From Comamonadaceae bacterium (GTDB lineage: Bacteria; Pseudomonadota; Gammaproteobacteria; Burkholderiales; Burkholderiaceae_C), in contig CANBRV010000028.1 in NCBI GenBank assembly GCA_947372005.1, positions 1-14,595 of the forward strand: 14,595 nucleotides of DNA. The letters are read 5' to 3'. This document shows, in pieces, positions 7,209-14,595 of the stretch. The position numbers and the translations under genes were made by a program. Positions within the stretch are counted from its first letter, which is position 1. Each line of letters begins with the position of its first letter. The notes under the pieces are model-generated. The model ran no database searches and had not been told where the DNA came from. It saw only the letters and a program-made list of their open reading frames with translations.

Positions 7209-8138
7209 ATGCACATCAATGATTTCAAGCTATTTCTAGAGGTAGTCGAACTAGGCAGTTTTACAAAAGTGGCTGCTGGCAGGCAGACGGTGCAGTCGCA
7301 CATCAGTCGTCAAATCAGCGAACTTGAACGGTCTTGCGGCGGAAGCTTGTTTCGCCGAACGGGCCGTGGTGTCGTACTCACAGAGTTTGGTCAGCATGTT
7401 GAAACCCGAGTGCGAACGTGGGTCAAGGACAGCGAAGAGCTATTTGCGAACATTCAGCAAACCGCCAAAGTCCCCATGGGTGTGGTCAAAATGGGGATCT
7501 TGCCGTCCGCTGCACACCCACTCTTGACCCACGTGTTCAAACGCTTACATACCGAGTATCCGAAGATCAGATTGAATATCCGTGAAGGACAAGGCGGTGA
7601 ATTAGACGCTTTGCTTGACACAGCCAGCGTTGATCTGGCTATTCTTTTTCGTTATCAAAAACCGACAGGGTCAGACGAGTTTTTACTCGGAACAGCCGAC
7701 ACCTATTTGGTCTTTAGCCCCGATCTACCGCAGACCTTCTCAGACAAGATTGATTTCAAGCGACTAGAAAACCTCCCGATGGTGTTGCCGCGGAACTCTT
7801 CGCACTGGCGTGCAATTCTTGACGAAACCGCTCGCAGCAAAGGCATTCATTTATCCATTGTGCTTGAAGCGGACTCACTGCGTGTTCAAAAAGAAACCAT
7901 TGCTGCAAACCCCCACCTCTATGCGCTACTAGGCTCCTTCTCGATAGACGAAGAGCAACGATCAGGTCGGCTGCGAGCCACCAAAATCGTAAATCCAGAG
8001 CTAAAGCGCTACGTCACACTGGCGTCTCCCAAGCAGGGGCTCTCTACCCTAGCTACCCGCATCGTGGCAAAAATAATCAAAGAGACTGTTCAGGAATGGG
8101 GTGGGCAATTAAGCCTTCCAGCAAAAAGCCATGCATAA
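7209..8138 (+). CDS. LysR family transcriptional regulator
   Basis: A 309-residue LysR-type regulator. The N-terminal winged helix-turn-helix spans about residues 1-60: FKLFLEVVELGSFTKVAA, then SHISRQISELE as recognition helix, then LFRRTGRGVVLTEFG as wing. The effector-binding domain follows from about 90 (GVVKMGILPSA) to 300. The ATG at 7209 is preceded by a near-perfect AGGAGGT (7198-7204) at four bases. A TTG at 7188 in the same frame would run through the ribosome binding site and is rejected. It is divergent from the FAH-hyuAB operon, so by LysR convention it most likely controls that operon in response to a pathway metabolite. An 81-base gap separates it from mutS, with no terminator that I can see. 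The inducer cannot be predicted. Confidence 0.92.
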   Translation: MHINDFKLFLEVVELGSFTKVAAGRQTVQSHISRQISELERSCGGSLFRRTGRGVVLTEFGQHVETRVRTWVKDSEELFANIQQTAKVPMGVVKMGILPSAAHPLLTHVFKRLHTEYPKIRLNIREGQGGELDALLDTASVDLAILFRYQKPTGSDEFLLGTADTYLVFSPDLPQTFSDKIDFKRLENLPMVLPRNSSHWRAILDETARSKGIHLSIVLEADSLRVQKETIAANPHLYALLGSFSIDEEQRSGRLRATKIVNPELKRYVTLASPKQGLSTLATRIVAKIIKETVQEWGGQLSLPAKSHA

Positions 8139-8207
8139 GCTACAAAGAACCCGTCAACGATAATCTCCTCCACTGTTGCTCATTGCCTTGAAGCTGCCGA
8201 TTTAACC

Positions 8208-8214
8208 TTATAAA
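8208..8214 (+). promoter_or_regulatory. Possible mutS promoter -10 element next to the ATG
   Basis: TTATAAA (8208-8214), close to the -10 consensus, ends five bases before the mutS ATG. Transcription would then begin at or very near the start codon. A TTGAAG (8188-8193) is a possible -35 at a short 15-base spacing. No purine-rich ribosome binding site lies in the 20 bases before the ATG. Together these suggest a leaderless or near-leaderless mRNA, but the -35 spacing is poor. Confidence 0.3.
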
Positions 8215-8219
8215 TTGTT

Positions 8220-10862
8220 ATGGATTTATCCCATCACACCCCCATGATGCAGCAGTATCTGCGCGTCAAGTTGGAGTTCCCCGAGACCTTGGTGTTCTAC
8301 CGCATGGGGGATTTTTACGAGCTATTTTTTGACGATGCCAAACGTGCGGCGCGGTTGCTCGACATCACGCTCACGCAGCGCGGCTCGTCGGCTGGCGAGC
8401 CTATCGCCATGGCTGGCGTGCCTTTCCATGCGGTTGAGGGTTATCTTGCCAAGCTAATTCGTGCGGGCGAGTCGGTGGCCATTTGCGAACAGATGACCGC
8501 GCCCACTGGCAAAGGCATCGTCGAGCGCAAGGTGATTCGCGTGGTGACGCCTGGTACGCTGACCGAGAGCGAACTGCTGGACAACAAAGGCGATAGCGTG
8601 CTCTTGTCTGTGCACGCGGAGAAGTCCATCGTCGGTCTCGCCTGGCTCTCGCTCACGCAAAACAAAATTGAACTGGCGACGTGCAAATTGGATTCGCTTG
8701 GTGGATGGCTCACGCGCATTGCGCCATCCGAATTGGTGGTGAGCGGCGACGCACCTGATCGCTTGCTAATCGGCCTACAGGCCACACTGGATAAGGCTTC
8801 CAGCAGTGAAAAATTTATACTCACGCATCGTCCAGCATGGCAATTCGACGCGGCGCTTGGTAGCCGCAAACTCTGCGAGCAGCTCAAAGTCGCGAGTCTG
8901 CAAGCGTTCAATGCAGATGGCCTGCAGTTCGAGTCCGCACACGCTGCCGCATCTGCACTGCTTGCCTACGCCGAGCACACACAAGGTCGCGCGCTTGCGC
9001 ACGTGAACACGCTGGCGGTTGCGGTGGACGGCGCACTCATCAGCTTGCCCGAAACCACGCGGCGCAATTTGGAACTCACGCAAACGCTACGCGGTGAGAC
9101 GGGCGCAGATGCGCCCACACTGTTTGCCCTAATCGACACCTGTATGAGCGGCATGGGAAGTCGCACGCTGAAGACATGGCTGCTCAATCCTGAGCGCGCG
9201 CGCAGTGCGGCCAATGAGCGCTTGGATGCGATAGAGGCGCTCAGCCCTCTTTACAAGAGCTTGCGCGAAGAGCTCAAAGGCATCAGCGACGTAGAGCGCA
9301 TCACGGCACGAATTGCGCTGCGGCAAGTGCGTCCGCGCGAACTGGCAGGGCTGCGGCAAACGCTGGCGTCGTTAGATGCTTTGTCCATGAGCGAACAAAC
9401 TTACGCGGGCACCTCTCTGCTAAGCCATATCCAGAAAAACCTGCAGGACAGCCCTGCCACAAAGGCAATCGCCATCCGGCTTACGGAGGCAATCGCTGCT
9501 GAGCCTGCGCTTTTGATACGCGATGGCGGCGTGATAGCTGACGGATTTGACGCTGAGCTAGACGAACTGCGCGGCATTCAAACCAACTGCGATGCGTTTT
9601 TGCTAGATCTAGAAGCACGAGAGAAAGCACGCACAGGCATTGTCAATTTGCGCGTGCAATACAACCGCGTGCATGGTTTTTATATCGAGGTCACGCAGGG
9701 CCAAGTGGACAAAGTGCCAGCGGATTACCAGCGCCGCCAAACCTTAAAGAACGCCGAGCGCTACATCACACCTGAGCTAAAAACCTTTGAAGACAAAGCG
9801 CTTTCGGCACAAGACCGCGCTCTTGCCCGCGAAAAAATCTTATATGAACTCCTGCTGGATGAACTACAAGACCATCTGCAAGCCTTATCCAGTGTGGCCT
9901 ACAGCTTAGGTAGCTTGGATGCGCTGTGCGCTCTAACCGAGCGTTCCCAAACGCTAGAGTGGTCGCGTCCGTGCTTTGTGGACTATCCATGTTTAGAGAT
10001 TGAAGCAGGTCGTCATCCCGTGGTGGAAGCGCGGCTCGCCATGAGTGGCAAGTCGTTTATCGCCAACAACACCGCTATGTCCGCGAAGCAGCGGATGCAA
10101 ATCATCACCGGTCCCAACATGGGCGGTAAGTCCACCTACATGCGGCAAACGGCGCTAATTGTGCTGCTGGCCAGCATCGGCTCGTTCGTGCCCGCCAGCG
10201 GTTGCACACTTGGCCCCATTGATGCGATCCATACCCGCATTGGCTCGTCGGACGATCTGGCGAACGCGCAGTCCACCTTTATGCTGGAGATGACTGAAGC
10301 AGCGCAGATTTTACGTAGTGCCACGCGCGAGTCGTTAGTGCTGATGGATGAAATTGGCCGCGGCACATCTACGTTTGACGGCCTTGCACTGGCAAGCGCT
10401 ATCGCCAAACATTTACACGACCACTGCCAAGCATTTACGTTGTTTGCAACGCATTATTTTGAGTTGACCGAGTTCCCAGCTGGTCACAAAGCTGCGCAAA
10501 ACGTTCACGTGAGCGCCGTGGAAAATGCCGCGAATAAAGCTGGTGGAGGCGCCATCGTCTTCCTCCACGCGATTGAAGCTGGCCCAGCGAGCCGCAGCTA
10601 CGGCGTGCAAGTGGCTGCTTTGGCTGGTATGCCAAACGCGGTGCTGCATCAGGCACGTCATGCACTGCAAAGCCTTGAGCAGCGTGCCTTAGAGGCCAAC
10701 GAGCAAAATGATTTATTCCAAGCAGCGCCAGCGGCATTGCTACAAATTGACGATGCGGCGCAGAAGCTAAAGGCGGCGTTAGGTGCGATTGACCCCGATA
10801 GCCTCACGCCACGTGAGGCGTTGGATGCGCTCTATCGACTCAAAAAACTGCAAGCCGATTAA
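8220..10862 (+). CDS. mutS: DNA mismatch repair protein MutS
   Basis: A complete MutS of 880 residues (E. coli has 853), the mismatch-sensing ATPase of methyl-independent and methyl-directed repair. Domain I carries the mismatch-wedging GDFYELF (30-36), with the Phe-x-Glu motif at F32 and E34. Connector, lever and clamp domains follow. The ATPase domain has Walker A GPNMGGKST (631-639), the STFMLEMTEA signature, Walker B LVLMDEIGRGTS with D710 and E711, and FATHYFELT. Near the C-terminus QNDLF (829-833) matches a beta-clamp binding motif, and the end (DPDSLTPREALDALYRLK) matches the tetramerisation tail. The ATG at 8220 is the first possible start, because a TAA lies in frame at 8211. There is no clear ribosome binding site. 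It is convergent with boxR, with stop codons directly adjacent. Confidence 0.98.
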   Translation: MDLSHHTPMMQQYLRVKLEFPETLVFYRMGDFYELFFDDAKRAARLLDITLTQRGSSAGEPIAMAGVPFHAVEGYLAKLIRAGESVAICEQMTAPTGKGIVERKVIRVVTPGTLTESELLDNKGDSVLLSVHAEKSIVGLAWLSLTQNKIELATCKLDSLGGWLTRIAPSELVVSGDAPDRLLIGLQATLDKASSSEKFILTHRPAWQFDAALGSRKLCEQLKVASLQAFNADGLQFESAHAAASALLAYAEHTQGRALAHVNTLAVAVDGALISLPETTRRNLELTQTLRGETGADAPTLFALIDTCMSGMGSRTLKTWLLNPERARSAANERLDAIEALSPLYKSLREELKGISDVERITARIALRQVRPRELAGLRQTLASLDALSMSEQTYAGTSLLSHIQKNLQDSPATKAIAIRLTEAIAAEPALLIRDGGVIADGFDAELDELRGIQTNCDAFLLDLEAREKARTGIVNLRVQYNRVHGFYIEVTQGQVDKVPADYQRRQTLKNAERYITPELKTFEDKALSAQDRALAREKILYELLLDELQDHLQALSSVAYSLGSLDALCALTERSQTLEWSRPCFVDYPCLEIEAGRHPVVEARLAMSGKSFIANNTAMSAKQRMQIITGPNMGGKSTYMRQTALIVLLASIGSFVPASGCTLGPIDAIHTRIGSSDDLANAQSTFMLEMTEAAQILRSATRESLVLMDEIGRGTSTFDGLALASAIAKHLHDHCQAFTLFATHYFELTEFPAGHKAAQNVHVSAVENAANKAGGGAIVFLHAIEAGPASRSYGVQVAALAGMPNAVLHQARHALQSLEQRALEANEQNDLFQAAPAALLQIDDAAQKLKAALGAIDPDSLTPREALDALYRLKKLQAD
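10801..10819 (+). other. Strong stem-loop inside the 3' end of mutS
   Basis: GCCTCACG (10801-10808) and CGTGAGGC (10812-10819) form a perfect eight-base-pair, GC-rich stem with a three-base loop CCA. It lies about 40 bases before the mutS stop, within codons for the conserved SLTPREA segment, so the protein constrains it. Neither strand has a T run right after it. It might stabilise the mRNA 3' end or be a chance result of the codons. Confidence 0.4.
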
Positions 10863-10876
10863 TCAAGCTGCTTGCA
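10842..10876 (-). terminator. Probable Rho-independent terminator of boxR, overlapping the mutS 3' end
   Basis: On the minus strand TGCAAGC (10876-10870) pairs with GCTTGCA (10855-10849), a seven-base-pair stem with a 14-base loop. It is followed after one G by six T residues (10847-10842). The stem covers the last boxR codons on one side and the last mutS codons on the other; the two stop codons sit in the loop. In the plus direction the hairpin is not followed by a T run, so it would serve mutS poorly. The large loop makes the stem only moderately stable. Confidence 0.5.
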
Positions 10877-11687
10877 AGCGCTCCAGCAGTAATTTGCGAC
10901 AAGTTGCCAAGTCGTAATCGCTGGTATTAAAGGCAATATCCGCACGGGCGTAGAGCAGTTCGCGGGTTTGCAAAATACTTTTTAAATCATCAATCGCGGC
11001 GCGCTGGGTGGTGCGCGTCGCTGCCATCGGGCGGTTGTCACCTTGGGCGCGGACGCGGCTGAGGTGATCGAGTGGCTTGGCTTGCAGCCACACGGTGGTG
11101 CACTGCCGCAGCAAGAGTTCAAACGAATCGCCATCTGTCACCACGCCGCCTGGAGTCGCAATAACGATGGGTTCTTTCAAGGCCACGATTTCACGAATCG
11201 CTTGGCGCTCGAAACGCCTGTACGCTGCGTCGCCATATAAATTGTAAATCTCTGGCAGGCTAGAGCCAGCAAGGCGTTCAATCTCGCGGCTAATTTCGAT
11301 AAAGCGGAATCCAAGGCTCTTGGCAAGTAACGCACCCAGCGTACTTTTCCCCGCACCGCGCAGGCCAATCAAGGCAATGCGTTGATGGCGCTGGCTACCT
11401 GCTGCTTTGCTGCTCAGAGCAGCTGGAGGCGCTTTCTCTTGCATGGTCTCACCTAGCAATTGCGGCACAGTTACGTCAAAAGCCTTGGCAAGCTCCACCA
11501 AAATGAGCACGGAGACGTTGCCCGTGCCGCCCTCTAAGTTGGCCAAATGCCGCTCGGAAATACGCGCCGCTTGGGAGAGTTGCTTGCGCGTCATGCCAAT
11601 TTTGGCGCGAAGTGCACGTACCTGCTGCCCAAGGGCGACTAAAAAGGGGTGGCGGCTATCCGTCGTCTTTAATGCAATTTGCTTCAT
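10863..11687 (-). CDS. boxR: BoxR/BzdR-type repressor: XRE helix-turn-helix fused to shikimate-kinase-like domain
   Basis: A 274-residue two-domain regulator. Residues 20-75 form an XRE/Cro helix-turn-helix (RKQLSQAARISERHLANLEGG). After a linker of about 25 residues, residues 103-270 form a shikimate-kinase-like P-loop domain with Walker A GLRGAGKST (108-116), YRRFERQ (156-162) and ATPGG (177-181). In shikimate kinase the substrate-binding aspartates lie after the second strand; here the matching stretch reads EIS (131-133), so shikimate phosphorylation is unlikely. This architecture defines BzdR and BoxR of Azoarcus, repressors released by benzoyl-CoA, and the divergent boxD-bclA genes confirm the assignment. 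The ATG at 11687 is chosen because upstream alternative starts run through the operator. No ribosome binding site is visible before it. Confidence 0.9.
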   Translation of the reverse strand: MKQIALKTTDSRHPFLVALGQQVRALRAKIGMTRKQLSQAARISERHLANLEGGTGNVSVLILVELAKAFDVTVPQLLGETMQEKAPPAALSSKAAGSQRHQRIALIGLRGAGKSTLGALLAKSLGFRFIEISREIERLAGSSLPEIYNLYGDAAYRRFERQAIREIVALKEPIVIATPGGVVTDGDSFELLLRQCTTVWLQAKPLDHLSRVRAQGDNRPMAATRTTQRAAIDDLKSILQTRELLYARADIAFNTSDYDLATCRKLLLERLQAA

Positions 11688-11692
11688 AAGGG

Positions 11693-11720
11693 TGCAATAG
11701 TAACATTGCACAATGCTGCA
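11693..11720. promoter_or_regulatory. boxR-boxD operator: TGCA-N6-TGCA plus overlapping palindrome
   Basis: The 70-base divergent gap holds three TGCA boxes. Those at 11707-11710 and 11717-11720 are six bases apart, matching the TGCA-N6-TGCA motif that I recall for BzdR/BoxR operators. Those at 11693-11696 and 11707-11710 are the outer ends of a perfect inverted repeat, TGCAAT-AGTAAC-ATTGCA (11693-11710). Promoter-like elements overlap it: for boxD a TTGCTT (11679-11684) and TAACAT (11701-11706) at 16 bases, and for boxR a TACTAT on the minus strand (11702-11697). Bound BoxR would therefore block both genes, giving autoregulation. The TGCA boxes are seen; the binding is inferred. Confidence 0.6.
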
Positions 11721-11757
11721 TTCACTGCCGAGCACCACTCACACAAGGACAGACCCG

Positions 11758-13326
11758 ATGACCGAACTTCTCTCGAACTATTTAGGCGGCACACCCGTCA
11801 TGGGCTCTGGCGCAGGCACGCCGTTATTTGACCCCGTGCTGGGCGACGAACTCGTGCGCGTCGATGCCACAGGGTTGGACTTGGCCACGGGCTTTGACTT
11901 TGCCAGACGCCAAGGTGGGCGAGCCTTGCGAGCCATGACCTACCGCGAACGTGCCGCCATGCTTGGCGCCGTTGTGAAGGTCTTGCAAACCAATCGCGAT
12001 GCCTACTATGGCATCGCCATGCAAAACAGTGGCACGGTTAAAAACGATTCGGCCGTTGATATTGACGGCGGCATTTATACGCTGGGCTACTATGCCAAAT
12101 TAGGTGAGTCGCTGGGCGATCAAACTTATTTGCTGGACGACGAGCCCGCGACTTTGGGACGCGACAAGGAAAAGGGCGTCGCCTTTGTCTCGCAACACAT
12201 CCTCACGCCTACGCACGGCGTGGCGCTCTTGATCAATGCCTTTAATTTTCCCTCTTGGGGGCTTTGGGAAAAGGCCGCGCCTGCGCTGCTGTCTGGCGTG
12301 CCCGTCATCGTTAAACCGGGCACCAGCACGGCTTGGCTGACGCAGCGCATGGTGCGTGATGTGGTGGAAGCTGGCGTGCTACCCGCTGGTGCGCTCTCCG
12401 TCATTTGCGGCTCTAGCGCAGGATTGATGGATCAGCTCAAACCCTTCGATGTGGTGTCTTTTACGGGCTCGGCCGAAACAGCCAAGGTCATCCGCTCGCA
12501 CCCTGCGGTGACCGAGCGCTCGGTGCGCGTCAATATTGAAGCCGATAGCGTCAACAGTGCTTGGCTGCTACCGGATGCAGACGCCAATAGCGACTCATTC
12601 AAATCGCTGGTGCGCGAAGTGGTGAACGAGATGCGCGTGAAATCGGGGCAAAAATGCACGGCGATTCGCAGGATTTTTGTGCCAGAAGTCATGTATAGCA
12701 AGGCTTCCGAGGCGATTGGCGCCAAACTAGCAGCGATAGCTGTGGGTAATCCACGCAACGAATCGGTGAAGATGGGCTCGCTGGTGAGCCGCGCACAATT
12801 CAATACCGTCCAGCAAGGACTCGCTCATTTAAAAAAACAAGCCGAAACGTTGTTTGATGGCAGCACGCTGCCCTTAGTCGATGTCGATCCTGCTGTGGCG
12901 TGCGCCATGGCACCGACCTTACTCGGCACGCGTGATCCTGATGGAAGCAGTCTTGTCCATAACGTCGAAGTTTTTGGCCCTGTGGCGACGCTTGTGCCGT
13001 ACAAAGACTTGGCACACGCTAAAGCTTTAATCGCACGTGGCGAGGGTTCTTTGGTTGCATCGGTTTATTCAGGTGACGCGGAAATGGCCTCAGCGGCCGG
13101 ATTGGATATCGCTTTCGCCCATGGCAGAGTGCATGTGATTACGCCTGATGTAGCGCAAATTCATACGGGTCACGGCAACGTGATGCCGCAAACTTTGCAC
13201 GGCGGCCCTGGTCGTGCGGGCGGTGGGGAAGAACTAGGCGGCAAGCGAGGCCTTGGCTTTTATCACCGCAGAAGCGGCCTGCAAGTCGCACAATCTATTG
13301 CCAATGCCATGAAAGTTTCAACATGA
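11758..13326 (+). CDS. boxD: 3,4-dehydroadipyl-CoA semialdehyde dehydrogenase (BoxD)
   Basis: A 522-residue aldehyde dehydrogenase of the PaaZ-like group. In the box pathway BoxD oxidises 3,4-dehydroadipyl-CoA semialdehyde, the product of BoxC ring cleavage, to 3,4-dehydroadipyl-CoA using NADP. Superfamily residues are visible: INAFNFPSWG (oxyanion-site Asn), VIVKPGTSTA (cofactor-binding Lys), SFTGSAETA, general base E261 in NIEADSVNSA, and nucleophile C300 in SGQKCTAIRR. The C-terminal HGRVHVITPDVAQIHTGHG and HGGPGRAGGGEELGG also match PaaZ/BoxD-type enzymes. The ATG at 11758 has AAGGA (11745-11749) eight bases away. An ATG at 11713 in the same frame lies inside the operator and is rejected. 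The stop overlaps the bclA start by four bases. A plain PaaZ-type enzyme is the main alternative, but boxR and bclA on either side favour BoxD. Confidence 0.9.
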   Translation: MTELLSNYLGGTPVMGSGAGTPLFDPVLGDELVRVDATGLDLATGFDFARRQGGRALRAMTYRERAAMLGAVVKVLQTNRDAYYGIAMQNSGTVKNDSAVDIDGGIYTLGYYAKLGESLGDQTYLLDDEPATLGRDKEKGVAFVSQHILTPTHGVALLINAFNFPSWGLWEKAAPALLSGVPVIVKPGTSTAWLTQRMVRDVVEAGVLPAGALSVICGSSAGLMDQLKPFDVVSFTGSAETAKVIRSHPAVTERSVRVNIEADSVNSAWLLPDADANSDSFKSLVREVVNEMRVKSGQKCTAIRRIFVPEVMYSKASEAIGAKLAAIAVGNPRNESVKMGSLVSRAQFNTVQQGLAHLKKQAETLFDGSTLPLVDVDPAVACAMAPTLLGTRDPDGSSLVHNVEVFGPVATLVPYKDLAHAKALIARGEGSLVASVYSGDAEMASAAGLDIAFAHGRVHVITPDVAQIHTGHGNVMPQTLHGGPGRAGGGEELGGKRGLGFYHRRSGLQVAQSIANAMKVST

Positions 13327-14595
13327 ACGCTACTCTATTCAATTTTGCAGAGCACATTTTTATCCTCAATAAAAACCGCGCTAGCAAGCTCGCCTTTATT
13401 GACGACACGCGCACCCTCACCTACGGCGAGCTAGAGCGGCAAGCACGCCGCACGGCTGCAAGCCTTATCCAGCTTGGCCTGCGGCGCGAAGAGCGGGTGT
13501 TTGTTTTGATGCACGATAACGTGGACTGGCCTGTGGCATTTTTGGGTTGTATGTACGCAGGCATTGTGCCCGTCGCCGTCAACACGCTGTTGCCAGCAGA
13601 TGATTTGGCGTACATGCTTGCGCACTCTCGGTCTCGCGCCGCCATCGTCTCTGAAGCGCTGCTGCCCACATTCAACGAAGCACTCTCCAAGTCACAAAAA
13701 AGCGATGTGCAGCACGAAGTCCAGCACACGCTCATTTCAAAGCCCACCCTCTCGCAAGCCTTTATTGATAAGGTCTGCGAGCCAATGGTAAGCCCAGCGC
13801 CCACACATCCAGACGACATCGGGTTTTGGCTTTATTCATCGGGCTCAACTGGCAAGCCCAAAGGCACAGTGCACACGCACGCTAATCCTTTTCACACTGC
13901 CGAGCTTTTTGGCAAAGCTGTACTGAACATCCAAGAGTCCGATGTGTTGTTCTCTGCTGCCAAGCTATTTTTTGCCTATGGTTTGGGCAATGGACTCACG
14001 TTTCCGTTATCCGTGGGTGCAACGGTGATCTTGTCGGCCGAGCGCCCTACGCCAGATGCTGTGTTCAAACGCTGGACTGGCACTACTGCTGTGCTCGCAG
14101 GCGTTAAACCAACCATCTTTTTCGGCGCTCCCACGGGTTTTGCAGGCATGTTGGCTGCGCCCAACTTGCCCGCTAAATCAGATGTGGCCCTGCGCATGTG
14201 TTCATCTGCTGGCGAGGCATTACCACGTGACATTGGCGAGCGCTTCACCAAGCATTTTGGCGTGCAAATTGTGGATGGTATTGGCTCGACCGAAATGCTG
14301 CACGTATACCTATCCAACCGTCCAGACGACGTGCGCTATGGCACAACGGGCAAAGCAGTCGCGGGCTACGCACTCTCGCTACGAGACGATGCTGGTAATG
14401 AAGTGGCGGACGGCGAAGTAGGTGATCTCTACATCAACGGTCCAAGCGCCGCACTAATGTATTGGACGCGCCGCGATAAAAGCGCCGAGACTTTCCAAGG
14501 CACGTGGCTCAAGAGCGGCGACAAATATGTGCGCGATGCGGACGGCTATTACACCTACTCAGGCCGCAGCGACGACATGTTTAAGGTGAGCGGTC
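13323..14595 (+). CDS. bclA: Benzoate-CoA ligase, cut by the window end
   Basis: An open reading frame of 424 codons running off the right edge. It starts at the ATG at 13323, which overlaps the boxD stop as ATGA, so the genes are coupled. It is an AMP-forming acyl-CoA synthetase that would activate benzoate to benzoyl-CoA in the cytoplasm, the first step of the box pathway. The P-loop motif SSGSTGKPKG is at 172-181 (preceded by Y171 and followed by TVHTH). The acyl-binding and adenylation region has KLFFAYGLGNG, PTIFFGAPTGFAGMLA, SSAGEALPRDIG and VDGIGSTEMLHVYLSN, all typical of benzoate-CoA ligases. The A8 hinge (YYTYSGRSDDMFKVSG) is the last segment seen. Roughly 100 C-terminal residues, including the catalytic lysine, are missing only because the window ends. 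Regulation would be from the boxD promoter through BoxR. Confidence 0.92.
   Translation, partial: MNATLFNFAEHIFILNKNRASKLAFIDDTRTLTYGELERQARRTAASLIQLGLRREERVFVLMHDNVDWPVAFLGCMYAGIVPVAVNTLLPADDLAYMLAHSRSRAAIVSEALLPTFNEALSKSQKSDVQHEVQHTLISKPTLSQAFIDKVCEPMVSPAPTHPDDIGFWLYSSGSTGKPKGTVHTHANPFHTAELFGKAVLNIQESDVLFSAAKLFFAYGLGNGLTFPLSVGATVILSAERPTPDAVFKRWTGTTAVLAGVKPTIFFGAPTGFAGMLAAPNLPAKSDVALRMCSSAGEALPRDIGERFTKHFGVQIVDGIGSTEMLHVYLSNRPDDVRYGTTGKAVAGYALSLRDDAGNEVADGEVGDLYINGPSAALMYWTRRDKSAETFQGTWLKSGDKYVRDADGYYTYSGRSDDMFKVSG

Noticed and set aside
8441..8911. 156-codon open frame antisense to mutS
   Set aside because: It lies fully inside a strongly conserved gene, its translation resembles no family I know, and it has no ribosome binding site; a shadow frame.
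10863..11687. Calling the gene a biosynthetic shikimate kinase (aroK)
   Set aside because: The N-terminal helix-turn-helix, the altered substrate-site residues and the divergent boxD-bclA genes mark it as a BoxR-type regulator.
13421..13819. 132-codon open frame antisense to bclA
   Set aside because: Opposite the well-supported ligase reading; Ser/Arg-rich composition and no start signals.
1..14595. CRISPR arrays, tRNA or rRNA genes, insertion sequences, phage or toxin-antitoxin genes
   Set aside because: No regularly spaced repeats, tRNA-like folds, transposase-like proteins or terminal repeats were seen anywhere in the window.

Overview
The window looks like ordinary chromosome from a betaproteobacterium of the order Burkholderiales, perhaps Comamonadaceae-like. 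The evidence is a Bug-type (TctC family) periplasmic receptor, a trmJ/suhB divergent pair, and a boxR/boxD/bclA cluster for aerobic benzoyl-CoA degradation, all typical of that group. Genes are densely packed. No intergenic stretch exceeds about 120 bases, and I see no tRNA, rRNA, CRISPR array, insertion sequence or phage gene.

Left edge (1-927): the first 14 codons of a TrmJ-like tRNA methyltransferase on the minus strand, then suhB (inositol monophosphatase family) on the plus strand. These are housekeeping genes.

Catabolic operon (960-7093, minus strand) with a divergent LysR regulator (7209-8138, plus strand). Read in the direction of transcription it encodes a fumarylacetoacetate-hydrolase-family enzyme, HyuA, HyuB, an unrecognised 136-residue protein, and a secreted Bug-type solute receptor. 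Gene gaps range from a 4-base overlap to 17 bases, so the five genes are very likely co-transcribed. The likely logic is that the receptor captures a small organic acid or lactam, HyuA and HyuB carry out an ATP-dependent ring opening or carboxylation, and the FAH enzyme cleaves or hydrates a downstream oxo-acid. The substrate cannot be read from sequence. The small protein directly after hyuB is the least explained part of the window and may be a third subunit.

Middle (8220-10862): mutS, complete, with the mismatch-recognition, ATPase and a clamp-binding-like motif. It has no visible Shine-Dalgarno sequence, and a -10-like element lies right before its ATG.

Right part (10863-14595): a benzoyl-CoA-pathway (box) cluster. 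boxR (minus strand) encodes an XRE helix-turn-helix fused to a shikimate-kinase-like domain. It is divergent from boxD (3,4-dehydroadipyl-CoA semialdehyde dehydrogenase), which overlaps bclA (benzoate-CoA ligase, cut by the window end). The boxR-boxD gap carries a TGCA-N6-TGCA element, the motif I recall for the BzdR/BoxR family, plus an overlapping palindrome. Benzoate would be activated by BclA, and BoxD would act after the ring-epoxidising and ring-cleaving enzymes BoxA, BoxB and BoxC, which presumably lie to the right. mutS and boxR converge with abutting stop codons, and a terminator-like hairpin for boxR lies over the junction.
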